Shown here: piece by piece, positions 61,494 to 64,000 of the stretch
Position numbering within the stretch: position 1 is the first letter of the stretch
Layout of the letters: the number at the start of each line of letters is the position of its first letter
NCBI RefSeq assembly: GCF_002153375.1
Contig: NZ_MTBQ01000001.1
Coordinates: 682,001-746,000, forward strand
Source: Oceanobacillus rekensis
Lineage (GTDB): Bacteria > Bacillota > Bacilli > Bacillales > Amphibacillaceae
Reading direction: 5' to 3'
Length of the DNA stretch: 64,000 bases
The notes under the pieces: model-generated
The model's database searches: none
Told to the model about the DNA's origin: nothing
What the model saw: only the letters and a program-made list of their open reading frames with translations
Translations under genes and position numbers: made by a program

Positions 61494-61844
61494 TTATTCC
61501 CTGTCCTTTGAAGGATCAATCGTTACTTCAGAGTCTTCTTTGATGCCTGCAGTACGATTAGTAATTTCTGTATCTTCTCCGAACTCTGTTCCATAATTAA
61601 GTTTACCAGGACGTCGTTTGTCCTTATCCGTTTCCGGGTCCAATGCAGCTTCAGTGGGGTTAAACAATGATACTAAATAGTAGAGACCACTCAAACCTAC
61701 GAGACCATAAACGAGTCTTGATAAGAAAGCATCTTGCCCACCGAAAATTGCTGCTACTAAATCAAATTGAAAAAAAGCTATTAGTCCCCAATTAAGAGCA
61801 CCAATAATGATCAATGTTAAAGCAATTGTTTTCAAAATTCTCAT
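61494..61844 (-). CDS. DUF378 membrane protein
   Basis: 116 residues. DUF378 core: two TM helices (5-27 and 42-66) with the motif IIGALNWGLIAFFQFDLVAA and YGLVGLSGLYYLVSLF. A hydrophilic C-terminal tail of about 50 residues (DPETDKDKRRPGKLNYGTEF) is longer than usual. Function unknown; often a stress gene in Bacilli. ATG 61844 has AAGGAGGTGAGATATAC upstream. Confidence 0.88.
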   Translation of the reverse strand: MRILKTIALTLIIIGALNWGLIAFFQFDLVAAIFGGQDAFLSRLVYGLVGLSGLYYLVSLFNPTEAALDPETDKDKRRPGKLNYGTEFGEDTEITNRTAGIKEDSEVTIDPSKDRE

Positions 61845-62008
61845 GTATATCTCACCTCCTTGGGATTTACAATTCATTGTTAGCTTTTGTCATTCATACA
61901 AATTTAATACAAAAATTATATGTTTTACATATGTGCCGCTTGATGTATCGGTTATCGTACAAACGTAAAATTTGAGCAAACGCTAACTTTAATTCACCCA
62001 GATACAAC

Positions 62009-62043
62009 AAAAACCGAACAGTGCCAGGCACTGTTCGGTTTTT
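62009..62043 (-). terminator. Terminator of the GlcD-type gene, ACCGAACAGTGC type
   Basis: AAAAACCGAACAGTGCC pairs with GGCACTGTTCGGTTTTT. It lies 14 nt past the stop at 62057. Confidence 0.93.
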
Positions 62044-62056
62044 ACTCTATTTGGGT

Positions 62057-63418
62057 TTATTCATCCATAAAAATTTTCCCTGGGTTCAGTATCCCTTTAG
62101 GATCATACATTCGCTTTGTTTGTTTCATGATTTCCAGAGCCGCTCCATGTTCTGCTTTCTGGAACTTCATTTTACCAAGTCCGACACCGTGTTCACCTGT
62201 ACATGTGCCACCTGCTTCAATCGCTTTTAACACAATAGCATCATTGGTTTGTTCTGCAGTCTCAAATTCACCTTCCACACTCGAATTGTACATGATGCTC
62301 GTATGAAAGTTTCCATCCCCGACATGCCCCCAGATTGCTCCGTTAAGACCACTTGCATCCATCCTGGTTCTAGCAAAAGAAACAAGTTCGGGAATAAGTG
62401 AAATCGGTACACAAACGTCTCCACCAATTTCTTTAATTCCTTCCTGACAGGCAATTGCATAGTTTAAATCTTTTCTAGCTTTCCAAATCTGTTTCATTTT
62501 TACTGTATCATTTGCTGCTATCCAATTTTCACACCCATGGTTATGCATTAACTCGGATGCAAGCTCGACCTCTTCCTTAACAGCTCTTTCCGATCCAGCA
62601 AATTCAAAAAATAATGAATGCTTGACAGGGAAGTTTTCACCACTATGACGGTTGATCATGGAAATGCTGACAGCGTCAATCAGCTCCATTCGCAATACTG
62701 GAATTCCAGCCTGCAACATATTTTGAGCTGCCCTCGTACAACATTCCAAAGAATCAAATGTACATCTCGCCATCATATTGTATTCCGGGATACCATGAAG
62801 CTTCAACGTGATTTCAGTTATGATGCCAAGTGTTCCCTCTGAACCGGTAAACAGTCCGGTCAAATTGTAACCTGATGACGATTTCTTTGCCAATGTACCT
62901 GTCTTTATGATCCTTCCATCAGCAAGCACCACTTCGAGATTAAGCAACTGATCCCGCATCGCTCCGTAACGCACTGCCGTCGTTCCGCTTGCATTTGTTG
63001 CAACCATTCCGCCAATCATCGCATCTGCTCCAGGATCAACTGAAAACATTAGTCCGCTTGCGTTCACTTGTTCGTTTAATTGTAAACGAGTAACTCCAGC
63101 TTGAACGGTAACCCGCATATCCTCAGGAGAAAAATCAATGACCTTATTCATTCGTTCAAAATTCATTACAATTCCCTTATGAACTGGAATTGCTTGACCT
63201 TCTAACCCTGATCCAGCGCCAAATGGCGTCACTGGCACCAGACTTTCAGAAGCAATTTTAAGAATCTCAGCTACATCTTCCGCAGATTCTGGAAAACAAA
63301 CAACATCAGGCAGGGCTGCAGTGTGAATAGATTCATCCTTGCTGTGTTGAATTAATACCTTTTTATCTTGACTAATCTTTTCCCTGCCCAGTTTATCGAT
63401 AAGTTGTTGCATATACAT
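62057..63418 (-). CDS. FAD-linked oxidase, GlcD/D-lactate dehydrogenase type
   Basis: 453 residues. The FAD-binding PCMH domain has VTPFGAGSGLEGQAIPV, DPGADAMIGGMVATNASGTT and GSEGTLGIITEITLKLH; the C-terminal cap has WGHVGDGNFHTSIMYN and the end GTCTGEHGVGLGKMKF plus DPKGILNPGKIF. Oxidises glycolate, D-lactate or another 2-hydroxy acid. The ATG at 63418 follows GGTGGTGC. It is the second gene after the YjiH-type membrane protein (26 nt), which could handle uptake of the acid (inference). Confidence 0.88.
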   Translation of the reverse strand: MYMQQLIDKLGREKISQDKKVLIQHSKDESIHTAALPDVVCFPESAEDVAEILKIASESLVPVTPFGAGSGLEGQAIPVHKGIVMNFERMNKVIDFSPEDMRVTVQAGVTRLQLNEQVNASGLMFSVDPGADAMIGGMVATNASGTTAVRYGAMRDQLLNLEVVLADGRIIKTGTLAKKSSSGYNLTGLFTGSEGTLGIITEITLKLHGIPEYNMMARCTFDSLECCTRAAQNMLQAGIPVLRMELIDAVSISMINRHSGENFPVKHSLFFEFAGSERAVKEEVELASELMHNHGCENWIAANDTVKMKQIWKARKDLNYAIACQEGIKEIGGDVCVPISLIPELVSFARTRMDASGLNGAIWGHVGDGNFHTSIMYNSSVEGEFETAEQTNDAIVLKAIEAGGTCTGEHGVGLGKMKFQKAEHGAALEIMKQTKRMYDPKGILNPGKIFMDE

Positions 63419-63443
63419 TGATAGCACCACCTGCAATTAAAAA

Positions 63444-64000
63444 TTAATAGATCATATGCGCAATCAAAGCAATGATCGGCAAGGATATTATCGTACGTTC
63501 GATAAATATGATTAGTAAATGGCTAAATTTAACCGGTATTTTTGAGATGAGCAACAGAGTACCCATTTCTGTTAAATAGATGATTTGTACTAAAGAAAGT
63601 GCACCTACTACAAATCTTGTCATCTCTGATTCAATTCCTGATGCCAGAACGGCTGGCAGGAACATATCGATGAATCCGATAATTGTTGCCGGAGCTGCTT
63701 CTGCCGCTTCAGGGATTTGCAACAAGTTTAGAATAGGTATCATCGGCTGAGAAATCCATTGGAAAACTGGTGTAAATTCGGCAATTATCAATGCAATCGT
63801 ACCAATCGCCATTACTTGTGGCAGTAAAACAAAGACAATTCCTAAGAATATTTCTGTCCCTTGGTTTAACTGATCTTTAAATGAACCTGCACCTTTCGCA
63901 CGCTTCACTGCCTGATGAAGCCCCCACTTAAACGCTGACGTATTTTCAGGTATTTCTTCATGAATTTGACTACGTTTATAATACGTATCCGGGATTTTGG
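63444..64000 (-). CDS. YjiH-type membrane protein (nucleoside recognition/Gate domain), partial
   Basis: The frame stays open to the right edge; 185 C-terminal residues are visible. It has four or five TM helices with IFLGIVFVLLPQVMAIGTIA, PILNLLQIPEAAEAAPATII and LSLVQIIYLTEMGTLLLISK, as in YjiH proteins, thought to be transporters. The stop lies 26 nt before the start of the GlcD-type gene, so the two form an operon. Confidence 0.8.
   Translation of the reverse strand, partial: KIPDTYYKRSQIHEEIPENTSAFKWGLHQAVKRAKGAGSFKDQLNQGTEIFLGIVFVLLPQVMAIGTIALIIAEFTPVFQWISQPMIPILNLLQIPEAAEAAPATIIGFIDMFLPAVLASGIESEMTRFVVGALSLVQIIYLTEMGTLLLISKIPVKFSHLLIIFIERTIISLPIIALIAHMIY

Noticed and set aside
1-64000. 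tRNA, rRNA, T-box or other known riboswitch
   Set aside because: No conserved core (for example T-box TGG, rRNA segments or tRNA cloverleaf) was seen in any spacer; a covariance-model search would be needed to exclude weak cases.
1-64000. Prophage, integrase or insertion sequence
   Set aside because: No transposase, integrase or phage structural gene is recognisable; the repeats seen are short and non-coding.

Overview
The window is chromosomal DNA of a low-GC, endospore-forming, probably halotolerant Bacillaceae (Oceanobacillus/Virgibacillus/Lentibacillus-like; the genus is inferred, not shown). The evidence is a gamma-type small acid-soluble spore protein, strong AGGAGG-type ribosome sites, many Gram-positive housekeeping families (AlaR/AlaT, NrnB, LtaS, HxlR/HxlA/HxlB, CstA with a CcpA site) and an OpuC-type compatible-solute transporter. 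I see no rRNA, tRNA, CRISPR array, prophage or intact insertion sequence.

Layout. 1-3.3 kb: the N-terminus of a coiled-coil protein at the edge, a decayed zinc alcohol dehydrogenase and its divergent LuxR-type regulator, then fossil-rich spacer. 3.4-6.8 kb: a PLD-nuclease/DEAD-helicase/DUF3427 protein preceded by a Nudix hydrolase. 7-16 kb: small membrane proteins, a Sel1-repeat protein with a small HhH protein, the alaR-alaT operon, a DUF6933/pRiA4b-ORF3 protein, SRPBCC and PepSY proteins. 16-21.5 kb: a FUSC exporter, an NAD(P)-binding reductase, a SET-domain protein and an M20 deacylase, with fossils of a CatE-like dioxygenase and an alpha/beta hydrolase between them. 21.6-22.05 kb: a 52-bp tandem repeat array.

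22.2-30.4 kb is the most coherent system. One minus-strand operon encodes an OpuC-type ABC transporter (ATPase with CBS domains, permease, lipoprotein, permease), a CocE-type hydrolase, a GbsR-type regulator, a BKACE enzyme, an L-carnitine dehydrogenase and a thioesterase. The last three fit the known route L-carnitine to 3-dehydrocarnitine to betainyl-CoA plus acetoacetate to glycine betaine. Import and breakdown of carnitine, and possibly of an esterified precursor cut by the hydrolase, would thus supply both carbon and the osmoprotectant betaine.

30.7-34 kb holds small proteins (DUF3892, SspE, a membrane-tethered HTH protein, DUF1292) and repeats. 34.4-39.7 kb is a second unit: an acyl-CoA-dehydrogenase-fold flavoenzyme, a DUF4242 protein, an HxlR-type regulator and a NitT/TauT-type ABC importer. 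The DUF4242 gene and the importer operon carry the same 38-bp upstream element (33 of 38 positions identical by eye). 40-45 kb: membrane proteins, a frameshifted esterase, the RuMP formaldehyde-fixation genes hxlR/hxlA/hxlB and a frameshifted TPR gene. 45-57 kb: CoxG-like and DUF4349 proteins, NrnB, a 793-residue fusion of two isoprenoid-synthase-like halves, DinB, an LmrB-type exporter, CstA and an AraC regulator. 57.5-64 kb: a PTS-like EIICA protein lacking both the IIB domain and the phospho-accepting histidine, lipoteichoic acid synthase, DUF378, a GlcD-type FAD oxidase and a partial YjiH-type membrane protein.

Two general traits stand out: many frameshifted genes and gene fossils, and several families of short dispersed hairpin repeats in the spacers.
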